Assembly: GCA_963932465.1 (NCBI GenBank) | Contig: OZ010787.1 | Span: 35,840,087 to 35,904,086 of the forward strand | From: Maratus speciosus | Lineage: Eukaryota; Arthropoda; Arachnida; Araneae; Salticidae | Direction of reading: 5' to 3' | Length of the DNA: 64,000 nt | Shown here: piece after piece, positions 45,361 to 55,527 of the stretch | How the letters are laid out: each line of letters opens with the position of its first letter | Position numbering within the stretch: the first letter of the stretch is position 1 | The notes under the pieces: model-generated | Databases searched by the model: none | What the model was told of the DNA's origin: nothing | The model's input: only the letters and a program-made list of their open reading frames with translations | Made by a program: the position numbers and the translations under genes

Positions 45361-47150
45361 TCTCAAATGAATAATTTTTCGCAATTGTTAATTTAAAGGG
45401 ACTTGGTTTGAAACACTGACATTCTTACATATGTAGATATAGAAATTTAATATAAATGGGTTTATTTAATAGAAAAAATTCAGAAAAGCCAGCTTATTTC
45501 TGTTCAATTTTTTCCGGAAGTAGTTTGACCTCATGGACCATCCCCTTGACTACGCCACTGATTCTTATATGCGCATAATTGTTCTCTTAACAGTAATTCA
45601 AATTGCGCCCCATATTTGAACATAAAAGAAAGAAAAAATCTCTTTTCGCAGAAGTGATTAAAGTAAGCCCTTTCGACTGAAATTACGATGGTATAGTTGT
45701 TTACTTGGTAAGTATGTCTTTATGAAAATGAAGATACATATAAACTTCCCCGTAAAATTAAATGGCTGCTTTCTTCATAATGAAAATTCTTTCCATAGAT
45801 TTTGTGACTGGATAAATTGCGAAATTAAAATTTCCGGAGCAGTGCGAGTATTCATGGTGTTTTTCATCTCCATGGCTCGCGTTATTTCCAAAAATATGTA
45901 ATTTTAATACCGTTAATGGACTCCTTGACCGAAATTGCGATTCCTTACTTTCCCGGAAATCATTCTAGAGGGAGCCTGTTGATGAATTCCCCTTTCTATA
46001 TCCGCCGCTTTACTGGCATTCTTTATCGTGAACTTCATATTTCAGCGACATCGTAAATATTCTGGAATACATAAATTTAATATGAAATACCAAGTTTGCG
46101 GCGAAGTATTTTCTTTCAGGATTTTAGTCTTTTTAACTGAAATAACTGTTTTCATTTCAGCTTTTAATTTTTAAAATTGTTTAAGAAAATTGGTAAAATA
46201 ATCGTCAAATTAAAACTTTGAAAGGTTACATTAAACCTTTCCGGTAAAATATAACAGTGAAAAATTGTGCATGAAAGGAGTATTTCTTTCCCCCATTAAA
46301 TAAAACGTGTTTCATTTTAAAATTCGTACTTTTTATTAACTAAAAATATATTGCTGATTTGGACGCGATTGTATTTTGAATTAGGGACTTGTCAGTTTTT
46401 GTAGAAGTAAAAATGTTTTATCCGTTTATGGTCCCGACCATACTTTAAAGCACCATTTAAAAGAAAAAAACTTGTTATAAAATTCATTTAATGCATCGAT
46501 TAGCAGTATTACAGCTTACAATGAGTTAAATATGCTTTATTTTATCTTTTTCCAAAAATTTTATTTGTTGCATAAAACAATGTTTTTAAAAGGATGATTT
46601 CCCTTTCGTTTGCATCTGTTTAGCTTTCTTGATGTCGGAAGTTTGGGGGATGCAAAGTTTGTCCTTAATTATTCCTATATTTCTCTTGTAAGGACATTAT
46701 ATTTGTACAATTTCTAATTCTATAAAATAGTTTATAAAATATTTTATATAAAAAAAAATTGAGTGGAGTTATAAATATGCTACAAAATCCCAATGAATAA
46801 ATATTTTGTTCATTAATTTTAATTGGTAATATCATTCTAAAATTTATTAATTGATTGTGTAAATCTTCTAAAGAATTTTCAAAAATTCAGGAAAAATACT
46901 TTAAAAGATGAAATTTTCACATAAAATGTTAAGTAATTTTAGTCCCCTGACAACTGTATCTTATTTTATCACTTGACTAAAAGGAAAAAGAAAATCCTGA
47001 TGAGCTCGACTCGAGTTTTTACCGGAACGGATTAAAAAATAACAGAAAATCTCTCTACCTAATTGAAAATTCTACAGTATTTTTTTCTTAGTTACCTAAA
47101 TCGACGATACACGTGTGTACCAACCGGTGTAAAATGTGGTATTCTAAAGG
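45361..47150. other. No gene recognised
   Basis: A/T-rich DNA with no convincing ORF, repeat end or RNA. Confidence 0.5.
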
Positions 47151-47154
47151 TTAA

Positions 47155-47575
47155 GGGGGCTAGTCACTCAGCTTCGGAATTCTCCTCCGTAATGTTAAGT
47201 CTATGGACTTTTGATGCATTTGCATATTTAAAATATCTTCTCGGGAAATTCATATTTTTAACATATTTTTTCTGTGTACTCTTCTTAAAGGATGTCTCTC
47301 TTTTTCTTAGTTTTCAAAAATTTCTAAAATCTATGCTGAATTTAATATTTTATGTGTTAAAAGCGGGCGAGCTGTGAGTAAGATTTTAACACTTTATATA
47401 AAATTAAGTCTATACTTTAGAAATATTTGGAGAACTAAGAAAAAAAGGGACATCTTTTAGGAAGTGTACACAAAAAAATAGAAGTTAAAAATATTAATTT
47501 CCCGAAGAGATATTTTAAATATACGAATGCATCAAATGCCCATAGACATTACATTAGTGAGGGGAACCAGCCCCC
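47155..47575. mobile_element. Palindromic TTAA element, copy 2 (intact)
   Basis: TTAA at 47151-47154 and 47576-47579 encloses GGGGGCTAGTCACTCAGC at the left, mirrored by GGGGAACCAGCCCCC at the right. The halves are inverted copies of each other across nearly the whole 421 bp, with the centre around TTATGTGTTAAAAGCGGG / GATTTTAACACTTTA (47349-47395). It has no room for a gene. The 104-codon ORF (47063-47377) runs across the left boundary and is not credible. Confidence 0.88.
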
Positions 47576-47579
47576 TTAA

Positions 47580-48322
47580 ACGAAAAAACAACGTAGTCGC
47601 TCTACCAGAATTGTATGTAAAATATATATTGGCATTTAAAAGTGCTTTCAGCTTTAACTCTGAAGTTTCTTTCGTGTTTTAAATTCTGAACAAATTTCTC
47701 CTCATTCTCTTTTTTTATCTAATACAATACTAAACTGTGCATTCCAACATTTGAGAGACGGGATACCGGAATGTAACGCCATCCTTCCCCCACCTTTTAT
47801 CGCTGTCAAATATCCCTTGCGCAATCTAAAGGGAAAACTCGAGTCCAGGACGTGATCTGAAAGGTCCTATTTGTATTGTCATTTAAATTTATAAATTCTA
47901 TTCTTCGAGCACAGTCTATTTTTCTGTGCATCGAATGTTTCGAAATACATAAATTTTTGTCAGTTGTGACAAGTTATTTAGGGATTTTTCTTCATTCTAG
48001 CAAGATATATCAAGTTGAATATTTCGTGCAATCCATAAGTCATGAGTACTTTAAAAGGGGAGTGGTATTTCCCAGAATTACTACAGTATCTTGCCCGATG
48101 TACGCGTGTTGGAAATACATTTTCTGAGCATCCCGCGATTTCCACGGGTTAGTGGGCCTCGGTATGATTCTCATAGCATAAGCTGCGTTCTTACATTTAA
48201 TAAATGAAGTTAAATACCCCCTCTGATTCCAAAATCCCGATAAGTCATGTACTTATTTTTCTCCGCGAAAAGGATCGGATTTATTACTCACTATTTCAGT
48301 TGTGTTCAGTTTGTTATTCAAA
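47580..48322. other. No gene recognised
   Basis: Unassigned; an 83-codon ORF at 47876 has no recognised features. Confidence 0.45.
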
Positions 48323-48462
48323 GCTGGAGTAGCACAGTTGAAGTTTATTCCAACAGAGCGAAAAATGTCCAGCCCAGGAATCGAACCTGGATACTTGGCA
48401 TGTGCTACTCCAGTCTCGAATATGATTTAATCCAGTTGAAAAAATATTCGTTCTCTTCATTA
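48323..48462 (-). repeat. Rearranged SINE copy (minus head fragment, plus tail fragment)
   Basis: 48323-48400 is, on the minus strand, the T-arm region plus tail of the SINE at 48611-48774 (CCAGGTTCGATTCCTGG, then TTTTTCGCTCTGTTGG, then CTGTGCTACTCCAGC). It joins directly to 48401-48462, which repeats the same tail in plus orientation. One inversion event could produce this. Confidence 0.8.
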
Positions 48463-48610
48463 TGACCTAATTACATGGTATACAGGAGCTTCCGTGTTCA
48501 AACACACTTTCATCATGTAATGCTATAGTTATAGCAAGGATTAATGAAACTAGCGCTGCAGTTCGCAGCCATGTCCAACAAATAAGAGTGAATTATATCA
48601 GCCAGGTATC

Positions 48611-48683
48611 GTCCGGATAGCTTAACAGGTTAAAGCATTGGCACGGCACGCCAAGTATCGAGGTTCGATTCCTGGTCTGGGCA
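48611..48683 (+). tRNA. tRNA-like fold, GGC (Ala) anticodon position, probable pseudo-tRNA
   Basis: Acceptor GTCCGGA pairs with TCTGGGC (two G-U). The D stem is GCTT/AAGC. The anticodon stem TTGGC/GCCAA encloses ACGGCAC, with GGC at the anticodon positions but C instead of U33. The T arm GAGG-TTCGATT-CCTG is good. The fold is complete, but the unusual position 33 and the mobile-repeat context make a SINE head or pseudo-tRNA more likely than a working tRNA-Ala. Confidence 0.4.
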
Positions 48684-48774
48684 TTTTTCGCTCTGTTGGA
48701 ATAAACTTCAACTGTGCTACTCCAGCCTTGAATATGATTTAATCCAGTTGAAAAAATATTCGTTCTCTTCATTA
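48611..48774 (+). repeat. tRNA-like SINE
   Basis: The head 48611-48683 is followed by ATTTTTCGCTCTGTTGGAAT (pol III-terminator-like T-run) and a tail ending CTCTTCATTA. The tail recurs at 48401-48462 and the head-tail unit recurs in part on minus at 48323-48400, so the unit behaves as a mobile repeat rather than a single tRNA locus. Confidence 0.75.
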
Positions 48775-48987
48775 CGTTTAAATATAGGTGAAGATGTATA
48801 TAATATAAGTCAACTTTTAATATAGGTACAAACTTTTATTAATTAGTTACTGTTCCGATAACTGAATTTTGGTATATACAATGTATGTTTAGTTCAGAAA
48901 TGTAATTTAGTAAAATATCTTGAACGTTCTTAATGTTTTGATGACTCTGACGATGACTCCTGCAGTTGAACCCGAAATGCTACTTAA

Positions 48988-49396
48988 CCCGTAACCGGAG
49001 TGACAAATATTGTCGCATAATTACCGCAAGCGGTCTGTCAGACCGCTTAAACTAAAGATTAATAAAATGCTACATTAATTCTCAAAATACTAATTATTAA
49101 GATGCTACTTGGCGCAGAATGATATAATTTTAAAAAGCAACGTTAAAAACGCCAGAATATGCTTATTCTGGCGTTTTTAACATTGATTTTTAAATTTATA
49201 TCTCAAAATACTATTTCTGTACTAAACTTCATGTACTATCATCTATTATATTTAAAATTCAGCTATTCAAAAGTCTCTAGTGAAAGTGAAAGGACTCCAA
49301 ATAAAACAAAATTTAACCAATGTCCATAGTTAAACTGAAAATTTTTGAAAATTGAAAAATGCAGCGGTCTGTGAGACCGCTAACAGCGGTTACGGG
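48988..49396. mobile_element. TTAA (piggyBac-like) MITE built from palindromes
   Basis: TTAA (48984-48987, 49397-49400) flanks CCCGTAACCG at the left and the mirrored CGGTTACGGG at the right. AGCGGTCTGTCAGACCGCT (about 49030-49049) and AGCGGTCTGTGAGACCGCT (about 49363-49382) are self-complementary motifs just inside each end. A perfect palindrome with 18-bp arms (49142-49159, 49164-49181, loop TGCT) lies in the interior. Non-coding, 409 bp. Confidence 0.88.
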
Positions 49397-49400
49397 TTAA

Positions 49401-50056
49401 TGTCAAAAGTATTTAAACCCGAATCAGATACAAATCCCGAACTGGAAAAAAAAATACAGTTAAAATATTCCATAATCACATATCGATTAATTTTAATGGA
49501 GTGAATTAGATAATCTCCATCCATATTATTAAGTACCACAGTTTCTTTTATCTGAAATTATAATAGTGTGGTATTTTCAAAACTCGCGTATACCTGAATC
49601 CCACCCACCAAAAGAAAATAATAATTACAAGTTGAAAATTGTACATCAAACGTGGCAAATGAGGTCCATTCATACTATAACTAGTTTTATAAACATTCAG
49701 ATCTTGGTGCAGTAGCTGTTACACTCTTATGCAAAATTTATTATGATTTTATATATATATTCAGTAATATGGAAATAATGACTCCATCTTAAATAGGACG
49801 TAATCGCCATGACAACATAGAATCATTACCTGTCATGGGATATCATTGCATTAATTACTTATGATAGGATTTAATAGAACAAAGAAAACTTTTATTAATA
49901 TCTTTTTAAGTTTTGATTTGATTTTCATAAATTTAAAATTACTCAACAAAAGTCTCCAACAATTATATAACATATTAAATTTCAAACCTTTCAGTTGGGT
50001 AGTTTTTTGCACTGTTATATGCGGAACAGCTAGAGAGAATGATGGACCAGACGGCG
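49401..50056. other. No gene recognised
   Basis: A/T-rich; ORFs at 49851-50124 on both strands are unremarkable. Confidence 0.45.
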
Positions 50057-50667
50057 CACAGTGGAGTATTTGGCCCGAAATCCTGGCCAAAAATATTTTT
50101 CGATATATAGTCCGATTGGCTTGAAATTCTTAGATGTTGTTGGTATCACTATGGCATGTTTGGTATTGTAAATGAAGTCTATAGCCCCTACGGTTCATTT
50201 ACAAAGACACCCAAAAAAATTCCCTTACATTGTGGTCTATGGGGAAAAATCGTTTGCTCTGTATTTTAATGATATCGCACTTTTAAACATGCTGAAATTT
50301 ATATACATCACTAAGGTGTACTAAGGCACTTATTGTAGAATATGGTGTGCATAGAATATATCGTTCATTTACAAGGACACACAAAAGAATATGGCTGAAG
50401 AATAAATTTAACTATTAAAGTCTATGACCAATAAATACTGGAAGTGCGTTTGTAGTTGTGATAGGCGTTTTAAAATAGAACATTTTTTTAAAAAATATTA
50501 CTTGGTGTGGATACATTCTATAGATCATATACAGGTCTGCACAAAAGTTCTCAAGTACATTTCCTTTTATTCACGGAAATGGCTGAATGGACATTTTTAA
50601 CTGTGCTATGTGTTTCACTGAACTAACTTTTAGCATGCTATGAAGTATACATACAAATTTATAGCTT

Positions 50668-50921
50668 AGTTTAATATTTTATATCTTAAAAGCTGACGAA
50701 CTGTAAGTAAGATTTTAACACTTCACATAATAATAAATATACCTTTTATAAATATTTTGACAATTAAGAAAAAAAAAGTCTTCATTTAAGAGGAGCACAA
50801 AAAAAAAAAAAAAAAGTTGAAATATTAATTTACTAAGTAGATATTTAAAAAAACGAATAAATCGCATGTTCGTTGTCTTAACATTATGGAAGGGAGTTTG
50901 GAAGTTGGGCGACTTGTAACC
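50668..50921. mobile_element. Palindromic TTAA element, copy 3, truncated
   Basis: The right half matches 47360-47575 (TTAAAAGCTGACGAACTG, GATTTTAACACTTCACATAA, GGAAGTTGGGCGACTTGTAACC in order) and ends before TTAA (50922-50925). The left arm is missing. A poly(A) run of about 18 (50799-50816) interrupts it. Confidence 0.78.
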
Positions 50922-51194
50922 TTAACTATATACTGTTTTTAAGAGGAAAGTAATTGTTGATAGGTTTGTCTTATTCACTATTAATGTTTAATTAAATGTA
51001 TTTAATTTTACTATATATAAAACTTATTATTTACATTTAATAATGCTTACATTTAAATTATAATTAATTATTGCATTTAATTTATATTTAATAGTGTTAT
51101 ATTTAATAGTAGGTTCAGCGAATTGGAGTCTATATAGTATAGATTGCTAGTTTTTGAATGTATTTAATATATTACCAGTTTCAAAATGATTCTT

Positions 51195-51320
51195 CAAAAC
51201 TCTTCATCTTCTTCACCACTCTCTTCGTGGCTTTTATCTGGACTACCACCAGACCTTGCTAGAAGAAGTTGCAGGGTCTCGCTACTGTATGGCTTGCTCT
51301 TTTTAGTTGATAAACGGAGT
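51195..51320 (-). other. Short acidic open frame, possible coding remnant
   Basis: Reading minus, about 42 codons without a stop: STKKSKPYSSETLQLLLARS then GGSPDKSHEESGEEDEEF and TGA. The composition is more protein-like than anything nearby. It could be the C-terminal exon of a lost transposase of the enclosing TIR element, or a chance frame. No family recognised. Confidence 0.25.
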
Positions 51321-51593
51321 TATTAGAAAATATGAAGTTGCTTATTTTCACCTACATTATAAAAGGACATTTTTAATTAAATTTTCTTTGGTGCCGCTTT
51401 TCAGTTTTGGAATTAAATTTGTGTCCCTTTTTAAGGACACCGCCCTCGAAAGGGTTTATTCCCTCCTTTCTCTCCTTATGTTACACACATGAGCCCCAAG
51501 GACTAATTATGGAACCCTTTTTCAATAAATAAGTATATACAATTTGAAGGCGATCGGATATTTCTATCAAAAGATATCGAGTTGCGTGCGTAT

Positions 51594-51641
51594 GTACGTA
51601 CCTACCTACGTACGTACGTACGTACATATGTACGTATGTAC
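51594..51641. repeat. TACG microsatellite
   Basis: GTACGTACCTACC followed by repeated TACG units and CATATGTACG. Similar to the tract at 18961-19092. Confidence 0.88.
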
Positions 51642-52337
51642 AGAAATAAAGAAAGAATATGTAGGTGCAAAAGCTCTCCGGTAATATCGTGTGAGCTAAA
51701 AACCTGCAATACGACAGTAAATATATAGTTCTTATCTCTTCAATTCGGTGGCCGCAAAACAGAACATTTAAATAGTCATCCCGAAAAAAAAATTTATAAA
51801 AAAATGGCAACAATATGCGGAAGATTTTTTTGCAGAAATTGGCACTAAAGACTATAACTAATACGATTATAGTTCAAACATGGCTGGGGAAAGCGCGGCA
51901 CGTATTTAAAAAGCTTTCGATATGTATAAATCAGAGCTAAAAACGCTTTAAAAATAACCCTTTTACACATTTAATGTTTTTTTATTACATTAAAAACGAA
52001 ACTATTTAAATTAACACATTGTTTAACACTAAGTTCTGACCTTTGTTAAACACGTAAGCCCTGTTTAATTTCAATTCAACAATTCATTGAGCCACAAAAA
52101 AAATTATATTTAAACATAACAACAATGCCAAAAAACAACAAAAAACCACGTCTTCTCAGAAAGAAACTTCCTCTTCAGCTGAGGCCAGGAGCCACCGGAT
52201 ATAACTCAGGCTCCTAAAATAGACATAGATCGATGCACCAATTAGTTAGCTATTAAAAAATATGATTTTTAGAATTGTTGGCGAAATTTTAATTTTTGCA
52301 TTTTTGTCCAGGTTTTGGGGTGAAATACTCCACTGTG

Positions 52338-52898
52338 CAGCGGCTATAGGTACTACGTGTTTATGTAATTACGAAAGTTCTTAAAAAAGCTGTTTAAATA
52401 GCTTTTCACAATGAATGAAAATATGTTTTTCAGGCGTAATCATTACTTAATTTCTTCATTGTTTGATGTCCAATTTCTGGAATCATGTTATTGTAACAAA
52501 AAATATTTTTCTGGATTCATTTCTACATAAAAGTAGCTTCATTTTGTTATATTGCAATTGATTATTCAATAAATTTGAAAATCCAACACCTTTGACCATT
52601 TCTGTTTGGAAGTGTTGGCAAAAAACCAAAAAAACTGATTTTTTTTTTTTTTAATATCATTTCCTATTGCATACAGATGCATATATCTGTTGATAAAATA
52701 AACATTGTTGGATACTATATAAGTAATACAGCTTCATTTGAAAATATTCAAATTAAATAGTTACAGTTAATTATGTAGAAAATTGAAATCATCTCTAATT
52801 TAAACATTACCGTAATTTTTGGAAGAAACACCGCGGCGTTTACATGTTTTAAATTAAAATTTCAAGTGATGCGGCATTTATGTGCAATTTATTTATTA
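52338..52898. other. No gene recognised
   Basis: A/T-rich sequence up to the Helitron terminus. Confidence 0.5.
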
Positions 52899-53475
52899 CT
52901 AGAGGGCTCAGACCCCTGCTCGCTAACGCTCGCCAACCCACGTGAATTGCTACCAATTAACATTGGGAATCGCAGACGCAATCACATCTACGCAATTCAT
53001 ATTGGGGATTCCAGCTCGCTTCGCTCGCTCGCCGCTATTAGTGTCAACTCTAGCCAGAATGAGTGCTATCATCATAAATCATTATAATTTATTAAATTTA
53101 CAAATATTTTTAATGTATAAAAAAATAATGGAAAACTTTGTTGAAAATGGAAATAAAAATGTATTAAACTTTGGAAACAGAATTAATTTAAAACCTTAGT
53201 GAAAACACAATAAAAAAGTGGTTTTAGTTGGGCCGCTATGCAATCCGAGCAAGCAACATATGAAATTTACATGTAAATAAAAATGCATTTATCAAAAGTT
53301 TGGCCCTGTGACTTGTTGATCATCATTGACAAAGCTAAGCGAACTGGAAACTGACGCCGTTTAAATTTAAATGGCATGATAGTGTCAGATGGGGTCTTTC
53401 GCCTTTCATTTTGCGCATAGTATTGAAAATCCCGGCTTAAATTCATTTTAAACTATAATAAGAAGCTATAAAAGA
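52899..53475 (-). mobile_element. Helitron 3' half (interrupted by a hAT element)
   Basis: On the minus strand the element ends with a GCGAGCG-TTA-GCGAGC-type hairpin (about 52918-52936), GGGGTCTGAGCCCT and CTAG (52899-52902) followed by T, the Helitron signature. A PIF1-like helicase C-terminus lies just upstream (53267-53446). The element must continue to the right past the hAT insertion at 53484-54875 (from 54884 on); its 5' TC end was not found. Confidence 0.8.
53267..53446 (-). pseudogene. Helitron RepHel helicase C-terminal fragment
   Basis: A 59-codon frame reads, in pieces, [14 protein letters not shown], then [20 protein letters not shown], then SQGQTFDK. The FP.RLA....INKSQGQT motif is the conserved motif VI region of PIF1-like helicases in Helitrons. 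After a premature TAA the minus strand continues with a degraded YVACS block, also typical. The Rep domain and most of the helicase are absent, so it is a dead remnant. Confidence 0.85.
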
Positions 53476-53483
53476 CGCTACGT

Positions 53484-54875
53484 TAGAGGTCTGCACGGGC
53501 CCGGGCTTGGCCCGAGGCCCGTACCCGGCCCGGCCCGCGGGCCGGGCCGGGCCGGCGGAATGGAGGAGAATTTTCAAACGGGCCGGGCCGGCAAAAAAAT
53601 TGAACGGGCCTGAAGGGCCGGTCCCGGCCGATAAAAAAAATTAATCGGGCCTATCGGCCCGATATAAGAATTTGAGAGGAGCAGATAAAATACGAGGTCA
53701 TTTCCAATGGATATGACTTTTTCGAGAAGTATAAATGTGCGTTACGAGCCGATGCGAGTTTAACAACATCAATACAGAAATGTAACATGTCCATCGTAGA
53801 GATCGGCATCGTACAGTTACATGATGCCTGATCCCGGGTTTAATTTTTTTCGGCAGACTTGTGCCGGGACGGAACTGGTCTTAATCGTTCTCAGGATGTG
53901 TAGGACAGGCATTATGTTTTGTAAAAGTATTAATAGCGATAATGAACTTCTGTTAACATTATCTTTGGAAATGTACCTTAAGGTGGTTCTCATATTTACT
54001 GCTCAACAATGCGAAACTCTCAGACACATTTTCTCACTCATTTTTAACTATAAAGGCATAAAATTGACAGGCTGAGTATTGAAGGCAATTGGGATCAAAT
54101 AGCGTTTCCATTTTTCATAAATTACGTACAGAGATAACAGAGACTCTTGTCACGTGACTGTACGTTTTCTCCTTTCCTGTGCTATCGCTTCCGGAAATTC
54201 GATTCAAAACGCTAACTTTGGCAGTATTTTCTGAAAGATATATTACTTTTATCTAAAAAAAAAACGGCATTTACATGGTTTCTGAATAAGAATACCTGCC
54301 AATCTCATGCGTTTCCGAAAAGAAATGAATTCATAAATGTATCAAAATGTAGCTCCTTTGGATTTGAGAAAATCCTTAAAAATGACAGAAATATTTTCAC
54401 AAATCTACCTTTTATTATAAGCTTCAAAAGTTATCATGTTTTTTAACCCTTTATTCTAAACTACAATAATCTTTTAATGAACCCTTATTTAAATTTTGAA
54501 ACGTCTGTAGAGACGTTGACTAAAACACTATAAGTAATCGTTAACGTTTACTATTGTGTCTTTTCTATTTTGCGAACACATAGTAATTTAAAATATACTG
54601 TAAAATGTTCCCATAAATATGCATGTAGTATTCATTAAAAGAATCTTAATTGTATGTCGAGAAAAAACGGAATTTTTTGTAGACATTTAGTCGGGCCGGG
54701 CCGGGCCTGTTTTCACTGATTTTTGTACGGGCCGGGCCGAGAACGGAAAAAATGTAAACGGGCCGGGCCGGGCTCGGGCCGAACTTTCAATTTTTACACC
54801 GGGCCGGGCCAAAATAGCTTTCCTTCGGGCCGGGCCGGGCCCGGGCCTGGAAATTCCGGCCCGTGCAGACCTCTA
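53484..54875. mobile_element. 1.39-kb hAT element with GGGCC subterminal repeats
   Basis: Begins TAGAGGTCTGCACGGGCC and ends GGCCCGTGCAGACCTCTA, flanked by a perfect 8-bp duplication CGCTACGT (53476-53483, 54876-54883). Dense GGGCCGGGCC repeats occupy about 180 bp at each end. The middle (53690-54680) is A/T-rich with one 84-codon ORF that is not transposase-like. Non-autonomous; inserted into the Helitron. Confidence 0.95.
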
Positions 54876-54883
54876 CGCTACGT

Positions 54884-55172
54884 ATCACGCTAACGAAATG
54901 TAAACAAAACTTTTTCGCCTTTGTCTAAGCACAATCTTGGATCAAAAAGCTGATTCGCTGAATTCCTCACGTCACCGTAAAATGCACCAATAGCAATTGT
55001 CATTCATGCATCGCTCAAACGGTCTGTGTTAAAAGAGAGATTCTGCCTGGATTTTGATTTGCTGAGTTGGTTGGGACATGTGACCGTAACTTAACCACTG
55101 AGAAACGTTGATTCGGCTGTTGCCAAATAGCAAGCTACAAAGTCAGCCCTATTTTAGGTGCACGCAAGAGAA

Positions 55173-55211
<39 letters not shown>

Positions 55212-55525
55212 TTATTATTAACCAATCTGAACACGATCCGCTGTTAGGACAAATATTTTTCTGTCATCAAGGAACAGTGTTATTGATACTGATGATACCA
55301 AAAGTCTTTTGGTGTCAAATTTGCAAAAATATATTTTGTTTATGGCCTAAGTCTCCGAATATTCTTATCTTTTGATAAGGAAGTGTGCATGTTATTTTCT
55401 TCCTGTCGAACAAGTAAAACTTCCGAAATTTTTAACACTAGAAGCGCCAAGAGCAGTCAATTTGACTGCTACCAAATATGTATAATTCGATTTGAACAAG
55501 AAATTTCTTTTAAAAAAGTTAAATA
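54884..55525. other. Possible Helitron continuation; microsatellite
   Basis: Sequence right of the hAT element should belong to the interrupted Helitron, but I could not read protein from it. (TA)n(GA)n lies at about 55173-55210. Confidence 0.4.
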
Positions 55526-55527
55526 TA

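Larger units (their letters stand above)
50057..52337. mobile_element. 2.3-kb TIR element, unclassified
   Basis: CACAGTGGAGTATTTGGCCC followed by GAAATCCTGGCCAAAAAT at the left is mirrored at the right by TTTTTGTCCAGG and GAAATACTCCACTGTG (ending 52337). No clear target duplication was found. The interior holds a truncated palindromic TTAA element (50668-50921), a short acidic ORF (51195-51320, minus) and a TACG microsatellite (about 51594-51641). No transposase was recognised. Confidence 0.75.

Noticed and set aside
47063..47377. 104-codon open frame
   Set aside because: Crosses into the palindromic TTAA element; related hydrophobic strings appear at the other family copies because of DNA similarity rather than protein conservation.
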